Assembly (NCBI GenBank): GCA_964577145.1 | Contig: CAZNXM010000009.1 | Location: forward strand, 1 to 55,824 | Direction: 5' to 3' | DNA length: 55,824 bases | Source of the DNA: MGIIa-K1 sp964577145 | GTDB taxonomy: Archaea; Thermoplasmatota; Poseidoniia; Poseidoniales; Poseidoniaceae | Part shown: piece after piece, positions 1-9,500 of the stretch | How positions within the stretch are numbered: position 1 is the stretch's first letter | Layout: every line of letters starts with the position of its first letter | The notes under the pieces: generated by a model | The model's database searches: none | What the model was told of the DNA's origin: nothing | Seen by the model: only the letters and a program-made list of their open reading frames with translations | Position numbers and translations under genes: made by a program

Positions 1-3000
1 GTTCATGATGTCCCTACTTGGAGAATTGGTGACAAATGGGTCTATGAGACCCAATTTGATGTTGCTGGACTAATACAGCAAGCAAACGTTTCTGCTTCGA
101 TAAATACCCTGACTGGCGATACAGAAATGGAAGTAGCTGATATTCGGTTTGAAGTGATTCAAGGAACTCAAACTTTAGTTTATGAAATGGCCATCAGTGG
201 GGAGTTCACATCAGGAAATAGTGGTGCAACGCTAGAAGGAACCAGTGGTAGGCTCGATATCGAATATGAGGGGGTTGATCTCCTCCGAGCAAGTGATTTA
301 GCTGTTTGGAATATGGAATTCTCATTACTAGTTGAATTCGCCCCTTACAATCTCGGTTTCTTGTCATTAGAACTGGCAGACCTAACTTTTGATACGGTTT
401 ATGAGCCGCCTCGAGAAAAATATGATTTCCCGATAAGAACTGGTGACCAATGGACTAGCAATTATAATTCTGCAACAAATGTTACGGGAACTTCTGATTA
501 TTTCGACCCGACAACATTCAGCACTCCATATGTCGAGGACAATACTACTTACCAGGTTACTTCCGATGGTAACCCTACTGAAGATGGTTCTTCTCCTCAA
601 TACACTGGTTGTTCTGATTCACACAAAGTAAATGCTTGGAATGACACTGGTTCCTCTAATGGATTTGAGTGGTATTGTGATGCAGTAAGGTCCTATGCTT
701 GGTATAGATTGATCAATCCTGCAGGATTCCAAATCGATTGGTTACTCAAAAGCTACCAGCCTACGGATTCCTCCGGAAATGTTGCTGGCTCATCACCGGG
801 AATTCGCAATAGCATAATCGAGGTCACACCAGAATTCCTAGCAATTCTTCCAAATGCAACTGAAGAGGTATTGGGGCACTATTACGTAGGACAATTAGAC
901 CAAACTTCAACAAATTTGCAACTAAGATACGAAATTGATGGCACTATAATGAGTCTTACGACAGATCATAATGGCAATGTAATGCCTGACATTGATGTGG
1001 GATATTCACAAGATGATTCTCCTTCCTCTGATGATTGGACTAGTAATGGTGTAATCATTTGGGACCCTGTTCAAAAAGTAGTTGGCGCTGCTAGTATTGT
1101 AATGGACCTCTCTGTAGTTGGAGTTGATTTAGTTGCAAAGGCCGATTCAATGATTGTGACGAGGCATCGTGGTGATGAAGCAATTACGCTTTCACAGGCT
1201 ACAGGGTACAATGCACTACCTGGAGATATACTCCACTTCTCGGTCCCAGCACAAAACCGCGGTGTACTAACATCACCTGCGACTGAAATGGAAATTGTAA
1301 CACCTGATGGTACAACTATTCGTGGAAATTTACCTGCTCTTAGCCCATATACTGAAGCAAGAGTCGATGTGAATTGGACAGTTCCAACGGATGCTATAAT
1401 TGGCAACCAAACCCTAACTTTTGAAGTGGATCCTGACGAAACTGTTACCGAAGATGCAAACCGTAGCAATAACGATGCTAGTCTTGATATCTTCATTGGT
1501 AGACTACCTGAAGCATCGATGATAATCAACGATGGCCTCTATACATTTGAGAATATTTCTTTCGATGCAAGTGCATCTACTGACATCGATGGTGGAGATG
1601 TCGAATGTTTCTTTGAAATCGAAGATGGAATCCGAACTCAATATATCGACGCCCCTGGCTGTTTGGCCAACTGGAGTTGGGCTGATGACGGTATGTGGAA
1701 TGTCACTGTTAGAGTGGTCGATGATGAGTTGGATGAAGTTAGCCTCACGATGCAAGCTGAAGTCCTAAATCGGGACCCATACGTAAACCTCAGTGCTGTA
1801 TCCATTGTGGTCGATGCTGGTGGAGCGATTACATTCAATGCGAGCGATAGTGGAGATACCGACACAATTTCTCCTGAGGGACAGCATGTAGTAATCACCT
1901 GGCCCGATAGTGCATGCGATGAGGGATTGTACGGACCATATTGTACAATAAGGCCAGAAGTCGAAGGCATGCAAACTATCACAGTTGTAGTTACCGATGA
2001 TGATAATGCAAGTGCTACCGACAGTATCGAATTTGAGGTACTCAACGTAGACCCAACTATCGGAGAAATTTCATTCAGTATTGGGGGAATCCCCTATCTA
2101 GCTGCAGAAGATGGAACATGGAGTATCGATGAAGGAATTTTCGCCAGCCTATATGTCGATGGCGATGACACTCTTTCAGACCGTGAAGAATTGACCGTTA
2201 CTTGGACTCCATCTGATATGGATAGTAACTATACTGAAACTACATTCGGCCCTGAGTCAACAATCGAGTACTCATGGGATGAGCCCGGAATTCACATGAT
2301 TCTTGCATATGTTACAGATAATGATGGAGCAACGAGTTCGACAGTACAAGGATTCGTGCGAGTAAACAATGTCGCACCTGTAATGAATGGCCTGCCAACA
2401 CAACAAGCTTTGTTTGAAGATGAAATATTAATTCTAAATGCATCTGCAATCGACTTCGCTGATCAAGACAAACTCAAATTCTGTTGGGACCTAATGTCGT
2501 CTATTGATTCGGACGAGGATGGAGACTTGACAAACGACTGTGATGTAGAAGATGCAAACCTAGTGATGTCTTGGTCCACGCCGGGCTTGAGAATTATCAC
2601 TGCCAATGTCTGGGATGACAATGATGCGCACGATAGTAAAACCGTTCAGGTTACAATCGTAAATCGTCCACCAATCGCAAAGATTTCAGAACCTGAAGAA
2701 GGATTTACCATTACTCAGGGTGAATCATTAACATTCAGCGCAAGCGAAAGTATCGATACTGAAACAGATCGAGCCACTCTTATCTTCCGTTGGGATGACC
2801 CCAATACCAAGGGTAGTTTCGAAGATGGTTTTGGAGAAAATATCACCATAAAATTCCCTACATCCGGTAGTTTCGTTGTCAACTTAACAGTCTTCGATGA
2901 TGATGGCATGGATTCAACTGCAAGTGTGATTGTAACTGTAAATGAAAAGCCGACTGAAGGATTATTTGGCCTTTCTACAACCACTTCAATAACAGCGGCT

Positions 3001-3438
3001 CTTGCACTCGTGATTATCACACTTGTCTCAGTTCTTCTTTTGCGTGGACGAAGCCAAGATTCGGTTATTATCGAAACTAAAGAACTGCCAACAGTGATGA
3101 CTTCTTGGCCTGAACCAACCCCTGTAATTACCCCACAACAAGAATCAGTGATTGCTCCACAACCATCACCAGAGAATCTCTCGGGACCACCACTACCCGT
3201 AGGAGGTCTTCCTGATGGATGGACTATGGAACAGTGGTCATATTATGGAGAGCAATATCTTGCATCTCAAGCTGCAACCACAATCGCACAACCAACATAT
3301 GTTGAACCAACTCCGGTTTCACAACCTGTGTATCAAGAACCGGTTCTTTCACCAAACATCACACCGATGGTTCAAGAACCAGCACCGACCCCTGCCTCAC
3401 AGGCATTGGCCGACCTTCTGGACGACCTTGACCTGTGA
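1..3438 (+). CDS. PKD/CARDB-type surface protein, C-terminal membrane anchor (5' end outside window)
   Basis: The reading frame is open from base 1, so the true start and any signal peptide lie upstream; about 1145 residues are visible. A CARDB-like beta domain lies around nt 1120-1490. Three or more PKD-like Ig domains follow (nt 1500-2940), with repeated phrases such as VTDDDNA and VFDDDGMD and the usual 'DADGS'-like turns. One hydrophobic helix at about nt 2970-3045 is followed by basic LRGRS, so the bulk of the protein is outside and the tail is cytosolic. The tail (about 130 residues) is rich in Pro and Gln and ends in an acidic DLLDDLDL motif. Likely role: cell-surface adhesion or structural protein; substrate unknown. 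SepF follows after 12 bp in the same direction, so co-transcription is plausible. Confidence 0.85.
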   Translation, partial: VHDVPTWRIGDKWVYETQFDVAGLIQQANVSASINTLTGDTEMEVADIRFEVIQGTQTLVYEMAISGEFTSGNSGATLEGTSGRLDIEYEGVDLLRASDLAVWNMEFSLLVEFAPYNLGFLSLELADLTFDTVYEPPREKYDFPIRTGDQWTSNYNSATNVTGTSDYFDPTTFSTPYVEDNTTYQVTSDGNPTEDGSSPQYTGCSDSHKVNAWNDTGSSNGFEWYCDAVRSYAWYRLINPAGFQIDWLLKSYQPTDSSGNVAGSSPGIRNSIIEVTPEFLAILPNATEEVLGHYYVGQLDQTSTNLQLRYEIDGTIMSLTTDHNGNVMPDIDVGYSQDDSPSSDDWTSNGVIIWDPVQKVVGAASIVMDLSVVGVDLVAKADSMIVTRHRGDEAITLSQATGYNALPGDILHFSVPAQNRGVLTSPATEMEIVTPDGTTIRGNLPALSPYTEARVDVNWTVPTDAIIGNQTLTFEVDPDETVTEDANRSNNDASLDIFIGRLPEASMIINDGLYTFENISFDASASTDIDGGDVECFFEIEDGIRTQYIDAPGCLANWSWADDGMWNVTVRVVDDELDEVSLTMQAEVLNRDPYVNLSAVSIVVDAGGAITFNASDSGDTDTISPEGQHVVITWPDSACDEGLYGPYCTIRPEVEGMQTITVVVTDDDNASATDSIEFEVLNVDPTIGEISFSIGGIPYLAAEDGTWSIDEGIFASLYVDGDDTLSDREELTVTWTPSDMDSNYTETTFGPESTIEYSWDEPGIHMILAYVTDNDGATSSTVQGFVRVNNVAPVMNGLPTQQALFEDEILILNASAIDFADQDKLKFCWDLMSSIDSDEDGDLTNDCDVEDANLVMSWSTPGLRIITANVWDDNDAHDSKTVQVTIVNRPPIAKISEPEEGFTITQGESLTFSASESIDTETDRATLIFRWDDPNTKGSFEDGFGENITIKFPTSGSFVVNLTVFDDDGMDSTASVIVTVNEKPTEGLFGLSTTTSITAALALVIITLVSVLLLRGRSQDSVIIETKELPTVMTSWPEPTPVITPQQESVIAPQPSPENLSGPPLPVGGLPDGWTMEQWSYYGEQYLASQAATTIAQPTYVEPTPVSQPVYQEPVLSPNITPMVQEPAPTPASQALADLLDDLDL

Positions 3439-3450
3439 AGCGGTGATTAG

Positions 3451-4041
3451 ATGGGAAATTTGTGGCAGTTCTTTGGGCTACCCGATCCTGAAGCTCCATC
3501 TGTTCAGCGCACCCGCAGAAGGTCACCGAAACCAAAAAGTCCCGATGATGGAACAACTGTTCAATCAAATCTCATCGATGTGCCAGATGCTGTTCTTGTT
3601 CCCGAGGACGACACTCCTGAAGCGCCTATTTCGATTCCAAAACCTATCACAAGGAAAATGAATGTGCCTAAAGGATGGACTGGACCATTAACTCCAGATG
3701 GTGACCCATTTCATGACCTCGCACACCATACAGGTGGTTCATCTGGGCACCCGGATAGAGCATTGCGATATGTGTCACCTGACAAAATGCATCGCCTACC
3801 ACTTAATGCGATAACATCTCGAATCCATAATGGGGATACTATCATTGTCGACCTCAGGTCTTTGATTCACATGGATACTCAGAGCAATGCTTGCCGCAGA
3901 CAATTAAAGGCGGTAGGGGATGAAATGAATGTTGCAGTTTTCTCGCTTGATGCTAGCGATAAACTTCTCTTAATACCAGGAGGAGATGTAACTGTTGATG
4001 TCGCACGCCACGAGTTAGGACTTGCTCCTTTATTGATGTGA
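3451..4041 (+). CDS. sepF: SepF-like cell-division protein (FtsZ membrane anchor)
   Basis: 196 residues. The N-terminus MGNLWQFFGLPD could form a short amphipathic membrane-targeting helix, as in known SepF. A disordered Pro-rich linker (about 15-105) leads to a compact C-terminal domain (about 115-190) with the SepF pattern: TSRIHNGDTIIVDLRSL, then a helix containing CRRQLKAVGDEM, then a strand and LLIPGGDVTVD. In archaea with FtsZ, SepF dimers tether the FtsZ ring to the membrane. The gene starts 12 bp after the surface-protein stop and converges on maf with a 2-bp gap. The family assignment rests on the pattern of the C-terminal domain; FtsZ is not in this window. Confidence 0.75.
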   Translation: MGNLWQFFGLPDPEAPSVQRTRRRSPKPKSPDDGTTVQSNLIDVPDAVLVPEDDTPEAPISIPKPITRKMNVPKGWTGPLTPDGDPFHDLAHHTGGSSGHPDRALRYVSPDKMHRLPLNAITSRIHNGDTIIVDLRSLIHMDTQSNACRRQLKAVGDEMNVAVFSLDASDKLLLIPGGDVTVDVARHELGLAPLLM

Positions 4042-4043
4042 TT

Positions 4044-4595
4044 TCATTCAATCAATCGTATGGCTGAAGGTGCAAAACCCAATACAGTCAACTCATTGCC
4101 TTCAACCAATTTTGCATATTGTCCCATAGTTCCAGCCAGGTCATATGCTCCTGCTTTTCCGACCCATGATTCTGATTCAATTAAGTTCCCAAGAGTCTCA
4201 TCTGACAATGGATTCATCTCAACAATTGCCGATTCAACAAAAAAAGTCCAATCGCCACAAATCTGGATACCCGTAGCAGACCAGACTTGATGCCGACGCC
4301 CGGATAAGTGCTTTAACATCGATAATGCATGTGCCGAATCGTCTGGTTTTCCCATGGAAGCATGAGCATCATCTGGGTCGCCAACCATAGTGTCAGCCAC
4401 CACTACTACAGAAAATCCATGTCCTGACGGCACGGCAGCAGCCTTCCTTCGGCAAATTGTCAATACTTGGTCGTTTACTAATCCACTAGGCGGGGTCTCA
4501 TCAACATCGGAAAGTGCCTCTTGGTGTAGCGGTTGGCACCTTTTTCCAAGCAGTTTTGCACGGCGTTCAGACGCACTCGCTAACCAAACTCCCAT
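4044..4595 (-). CDS. maf: Maf-like nucleoside triphosphate pyrophosphatase
   Basis: 183 residues, the usual Maf length. Family landmarks are present in order: the N-terminal LASASERRAKLLG loop (consensus S-x-S-P-R-R; the Pro is Glu here), VVADTMVGD with the catalytic Asp region, GKPDDSAHALSMLKHLSGRRHQVW, and near the C-terminus GKAGAYDLAGTMG. Maf proteins hydrolyse modified or non-canonical NTPs (m7GTP, dTTP/UTP or CTP subgroups) to the monophosphate. The exact substrate cannot be read from this sequence. Convergent with sepF and divergent from the KaiC-like gene. Confidence 0.85.
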   Translation of the reverse strand: MGVWLASASERRAKLLGKRCQPLHQEALSDVDETPPSGLVNDQVLTICRRKAAAVPSGHGFSVVVVADTMVGDPDDAHASMGKPDDSAHALSMLKHLSGRRHQVWSATGIQICGDWTFFVESAIVEMNPLSDETLGNLIESESWVGKAGAYDLAGTMGQYAKLVEGNELTVLGFAPSAIRLIE

Positions 4596-4659
4596 ACAAG
4601 GCCATGTGCAGTCATATTGAAGAGAACATCGGCTTTACCCGTACCGGTGGCACCCCCCT

Positions 4660-5379
4660 ATGAGTGAAATTGAGAGAATCCCAACCTACATTTCTGGGCT
4701 TGACGATAACATGCAAGGAGGTATTCCACAAGGGCACATTTGTATTGTCGCGGGACAGTCTGGAGCAATGAAATCATCCGTCACTTTCTCTCTTCTTTAC
4801 AATGCAGTTCTATATGGAGAAACAAGCGGAATCTATGTCACATTGGAACAAGGGAAGGATTCCTTGCGTTCACACATGTCAAACATGGGCATGAATGTCG
4901 ATGACCCCCGTGTTCGTAATAGAATCGCTATTATTGACCTAGCAGATCTTCGAGTTCAACTCGATGAGCAAGGAATGAGTAATCGCATCGATTGGATGGG
5001 CCAGCTGATTAAGCAACTCACATCTTATCGCCAATCAATTGGTTTTGAACTACTAGTGTTTGATTCTCTTGGCGCATTCTTTACTCTCACTAAGATGGAA
5101 AACCCTCGTGACGAAATCTTCCGTCTCTTCGAGGCGTGCCGACGCCTTGAATTGACATCATTCTTCATCTGTGAAATGACAGGAGAGGACCACAAGCAAT
5201 TCGGAGAGTATGGTGTAGAAGACTACCTTTCTGATGGAGTTATGCACCTTACTATGGAAAGAATTGGTGATGATATTACTCGTAAACTCGGAGTAATAAA
5301 AATGCGCCATACCCACCACATGTTAGGATACAAGCCAATCTTGTGGAATGCAGACGACCAAAAATTCACCATTCAGTGA
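4660..5379 (+). CDS. Single-domain KaiC/RAD55-like ATPase
   Basis: 239 residues forming one RecA-fold domain. The opening IPTYISGLDDNMQGGIPQG is the typical KaiC/RadA lead-in. Walker A is GQSGAMKSS (about 32-40), followed by YVTLEQGKDSLRSHM. Walker B is LLVFDS (about 131-136). A conserved region ends in KLGVIKMRHTHH, resembling the KaiC arginine/histidine strand. It lacks a second KaiC domain, so it is not a clock KaiC. Such archaeal proteins are thought to act as signalling ATPases or motility regulators; the role here is unknown. A divergent 64-bp spacer separates it from maf. Confidence 0.8.
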   Translation: MSEIERIPTYISGLDDNMQGGIPQGHICIVAGQSGAMKSSVTFSLLYNAVLYGETSGIYVTLEQGKDSLRSHMSNMGMNVDDPRVRNRIAIIDLADLRVQLDEQGMSNRIDWMGQLIKQLTSYRQSIGFELLVFDSLGAFFTLTKMENPRDEIFRLFEACRRLELTSFFICEMTGEDHKQFGEYGVEDYLSDGVMHLTMERIGDDITRKLGVIKMRHTHHMLGYKPILWNADDQKFTIQ

Positions 5380-5429
5380 CCTGTTGCTTGAAGGAAATCC
5401 TCCAGAGAGGGAACTAGGTCAATAAGTGA

Positions 5430-6527
5430 TTATTCGACTGTAACAGACTTGGCCAAATTACGTGGCCTGTCAACATCGCAGCCACGAGCAAGTCCGGTAT
5501 GATAAGCGATTAATTGTGTGGGAATTACTGTTAACAATGGTGTTAGCAATGGGTCACACCGAGGNNNNNNNNNNNNNNNNNNNNNNNNNNNNNNNNNNNN
5601 NNNNNNNNNNNNNNNNNNNNNNNNNNNNNNNNNNNNNNNNNNNNNNNNNNNNNNNNNNNNNNNNGTAGCAGAATCTAATCTCAACCCTCCCAACTTTCCA
5701 TTACCATTAGCATAGTCGAGTCGCCCCGATATGCAACGGCGCAATGCCTCGGCTTGTTCATGTATCTCCTTGAGCATGTAGTGAGGATAGTCCCCTAAAT
5801 CTGCCTCGCCCCACTCTTCTTCAAGAATTGTTATTCCCGTAGAGGATTTTCCGCCTTCTAATCTACTAATGGTGAAACCATTACGTCGCAATACGGCAAT
5901 ATCGCCATCTTCGAGGAAGGATACACTCTGTGTGTGTGGTGTGAGCACATGGGGGTCAGACGCAACAAATGATTCTCCATCTCCTTGTCCGAGAATTAGT
6001 GGCGAGCCATTTGCAGCACAGATTATCAGATCATGTTCTTTGAAAAGAACACAGAGTCCCCATGTGCCGACAACTCTCCTCAGGGATTGTCGTACAGCCT
6101 CAATTGGTTCCTGTCCTGATTCAAGGCCAATTGAAATCATGTGGGCAAGAACTTCGGAATCGGTTTCCGAGGTGAGTTCTATTCCCTTTGACTCCAACCT
6201 TTTGCGCAAAAACCGGACGTTATCGATAATTCCATTGTGGACTATTGCTAGAGAGGAAGTTGTATCCAGATGGGGGTGAGCGTTGTCATCGGTGACGCCG
6301 CCATGAGTTGCCCATCGAGTGTGAGAAATCCCACAATTTCCCTTGATTTCTTTGGGCAATATTTTCTTGAGGTCATTTACTTTACCCACTTTCTTGTGAA
6401 CTTGAATTTCCCCATTTAGAATAGCAATACCTGTCGAATCATATCCGCGATATTCCATCCTCCGAAGTCCTTCAACCAGTAAGGGGGCAGCCCTTTTTGA
6501 ACCAATATAGCCAAAAATACCGCACAT
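5430..6527 (-). CDS. glmS: Glutamine-fructose-6-phosphate aminotransferase (internal assembly gap)
   Basis: Makes glucosamine-6-phosphate from fructose-6-phosphate and glutamine, the entry to amino-sugar and glycan synthesis. The start at 6527 gives MCGIFGYIG, placing the Ntn nucleophile Cys at position 2; GTG 6536 and ATG 6530 would bury it. The glutaminase domain is complete (RRMEYRGYDSTGIA, SHTRWATHG, HNGIIDN, TSETDSE). The C-terminal end DVDRPRNLAKSVTVE is the hallmark GlmS terminus. Between them lie 100 N where roughly 250 residues of the tandem SIS isomerase domains should be. The reading frame happening to stay open across the N run is not informative. It follows the subtilase stop by 10 bp on the same strand. 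Confidence 0.93.
   Translation of the reverse strand: MCGIFGYIGSKRAAPLLVEGLRRMEYRGYDSTGIAILNGEIQVHKKVGKVNDLKKILPKEIKGNCGISHTRWATHGGVTDDNAHPHLDTTSSLAIVHNGIIDNVRFLRKRLESKGIELTSETDSEVLAHMISIGLESGQEPIEAVRQSLRRVVGTWGLCVLFKEHDLIICAANGSPLILGQGDGESFVASDPHVLTPHTQSVSFLEDGDIAVLRRNGFTISRLEGGKSSTGITILEEEWGEADLGDYPHYMLKEIHEQAEALRRCISGRLDYANGNGKLGGLRLDSAXXXXXXXXXXXXXXXXXXXXXXXXXXXXXXXXXXPRCDPLLTPLLTVIPTQLIAYHTGLARGCDVDRPRNLAKSVTVE
5565..5664. other. Assembly gap of exactly 100 N inside glmS
   Basis: A run of 100 N with intact glmS sequence on both sides. About 290 residues precede it and about 45 follow it, whereas GlmS is normally near 600 residues, so about 0.7-0.9 kb of real sequence is missing. The round length suggests a placeholder scaffold gap, not a measured one. 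Coordinates downstream are therefore offset from the true genome. Confidence 0.97.
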
Positions 6528-6537
6528 CATTACCACT

Positions 6538-9500
6538 TCACATGTTAATAGTCGCAGAACAAATCGGACAATCCATATTTCTGAGAGTCATATCCTTGAC
6601 CGTGACTGTTGCACTACATTCTCCACAACTAACTTCTCGTGTTGGAGCTGGCATTGGTGGTAAAGGCATCATTCCAGGAGCTGGTGGCATTGGTAGCGGG
6701 AGTTCACCCGGGGCAGGTGGAGGTGGGAGGTCTGTCAGAATTGGCAACTCTGCAGGACTTGGTAATTCTCCGGGTAAAGGAATAGGGGGTAACTCAGAAA
6801 TCATCTTGTCAAATGCTTCCTTGGTTTCTCTTTCTTCCTTGCGCTTCATTCGACGTTCAAGACGTTTTGATGCGGTACCGGCCTCAACCTTTGCTTCAAG
6901 TTCGGTAACGAGATCTCTCTCGGTAACTTCCTCTTCGGCGATTTCTACCAATACTTTCGTGCCGGTTGATATCACAAGTTCATCATTACCATCTGCGTCA
7001 ATAGCGACCAATGGTGCATCTTCTTCAGGTTCAACGAGTAATTCGATATCACCTGTTCCGGTTGAAACTTCGAGTTCAAGTTCTTCCTCGTGCGTTTTTC
7101 GTAAAACGATGACTACACAAGCAAGTAGAGTGAATAAACCAATAGTGATTCCAACGAGAACCATCATTTTTTGTTGCTCATTATCTCCGGGAAGAGGTTC
7201 CAATAGCATGTCAAGAATGAAGTTACCATCGTCAATATCATCGACCGGATTTATCAGTGCCATTTTTCTTACATTTACTGTTCCTGAAGGTGATACTGAA
7301 ACAATTATTCCATCCTCCCCAATATCGCCCGCGCCAACAACATGTCCTTCTCCAACGAGATTTGAATGGCCTACTTCTGGCTCATCTGCAAGACGCAAAC
7401 CATAGCGAACAACTGGACCGTAAACTCCGACTTCATCATGAAGTACTCTAATGCCATCATCGATTTTCAAAATTACTACCTTAGTCGCACCTGGTGCAGG
7501 GGTAGTGGTTGGACTATCAAGTGACCAAATTGAATCGGTTACTGCAGTATTAATCGTTGCAGAGCGCCCAGTATGTTCTACCCATCCAGCAATCAATACG
7601 TCCTTGTTATTTTCTTCGATGACCAAAAGTTCAGGCATTGCTGCATTATCGCCTACTGCAGATTGGAATGACCATGGAGTAATGTGCGCCTCACCATGAG
7701 CATAGAATAGACCTACGCGCTCTTGTCCTGTCACATCATCCCTCATTGCTTGATAGAGAATGTGAACATATTTTTCTCCGATTCCTACCGCAATAGGATT
7801 ACCAAATTGCGGATTGATATCAACATCGGTAATCACATTGCTTCGCGTGAACCAACCCTGATTAGAATCACCATCCTCTCCAACGATTAAGAAAATATTT
7901 GTTACATCTAACCATGACCCTCCTGTGGAAATATCTCGATGATATCCCGCTAACACAATTCGGCCATCCTTCTCTGCGAGATCGAGACCCCAATACTCGC
8001 CTTCAGATTGCTTAATCGGAGTCATATGTGACATTACATTCATCAAATCTCCAGATGCACCAATGCTAGCAGTTCTTACTTCATAGAGAGTATAACCAGT
8101 ACCATCTTGGAACCTTCGGGTCCAAGTGACTTGTGCCCTTCCATCTTCCCTTACAATGAATGCAAATTCACCAGTCCAATCAGACTCAATCAACGTATCT
8201 CCTGGCATACCAAAGGTAGGGGTAAGAGTTCGGGCATGTAATTCACCATTGATTGTTGTGAACAATAATCCACCACCATCAATGCCGGCAAAACCGATTG
8301 CAGATTCACCTTCAGAGAGTGTTAACCTCGTTGGGCTACTAACTTCAAATCCATCCACAATCACATTAAATCGCAATTCGGAATGCTCTGCGTCAACGCC
8401 GTTTCCTTCTAAAATGACCCTATGTTGGATAGTGCCGCTTTCCTCAGCACTATGCGTGAAACTTGCTTTTGAATTACCAGTGCCACTGGTTGAGCCACCA
8501 ATTACTGCAATTGTCTGCCGGTCTCCAGAATAGGTTTGCCAACCTGTTTCTTCCCAGGTGTAGAGGGTCATGATTATCGAAGTTGCATCGGTTTGACCTA
8601 AATTATCCACTCTGACATTAATTTTGTAGGAAACTGGATTGTCAGGATTTGCAGGAGGAGATGGTACAGATGGGGATGTGGTTACTGCAGATGTTAAGAA
8701 CCTCAGAGTCGGTTCAATCGGTCGTTCTTCGACAAGGAATTGGAATGAATATGAATTGTCTGAAATATCGATTTCATTTTGAAGACCATTTGGATCAATG
8801 TTGAGAGTCACTGTGTGATCTCCCGGATCTGTTGCCCACCACCACAGAATAACCGAACGTGTTTCTCCTTGTGCAAGAGTTGGAAGTTTACCCTCACTAG
8901 GATAGGTGTTGGAATCTGAACCGGGAGCATCTAGAGAAAGATGAAGGTCAGATGCATCAGCATCGCCAGTATTCACAACACTGAAGTGGATTTCCAAAAC
9001 GGTTCCAGCAACTGCAGAAGTAGCGGGAAGGAGGTCTTGGTCGAGAATTTCGACTGAACTTTGGAATTTAAGAGCCGGTGCGGCTGGCTGGTTATCTACC
9101 GTAAAGGTCCTACGTACTACGTCGGTTTCGAGCCCACTCAGATTTACCATTTTGATGGAAATCCTATGCGAGCCATCATCAACTTCAGTTGAATCCCAAG
9201 TAAATGACCAATCCTGAATTTCATTATCTGTTGAATCAAAAGTATGTACCATCAACCACTCTTCAGAACCGACACGGTAGTGCAATTCATCTGCTTCAAT
9301 CCCTTGAGCAGAACCTGAGAAGGTCACTGTATCGCTAATGCTTGTTCCAGATGATGGAGAACCAAATGATACCATCATTCGACTAATTCGTCCCCATCTC
9401 ACATCGGATGCAGATGCGTCGGTAGAATTCACTGCTCTTGCCTCGATAACGACATAGGTTTCGGTTTCACTAACCCAATCCTCTTTGACAAGTACATCGA

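Noticed and set aside
2715..3020. Minus-strand frame of 101 codons in the surface protein
   Set aside because: Antisense to a PKD domain; no recognisable features.
3215..3661. 148-codon plus-strand frame bridging the surface protein and sepF
   Set aside because: Out-of-frame shadow of the Gln/Pro-rich tail and the SepF linker; no start context or motif.
6497..7405. Plus-strand open frame of 302 codons, Ser/Gly/Ile-rich
   Set aside because: Antisense of the subtilase tail; its low-complexity composition is what the Asp/Glu/Pro-rich coding strand yields in reverse. No motif.
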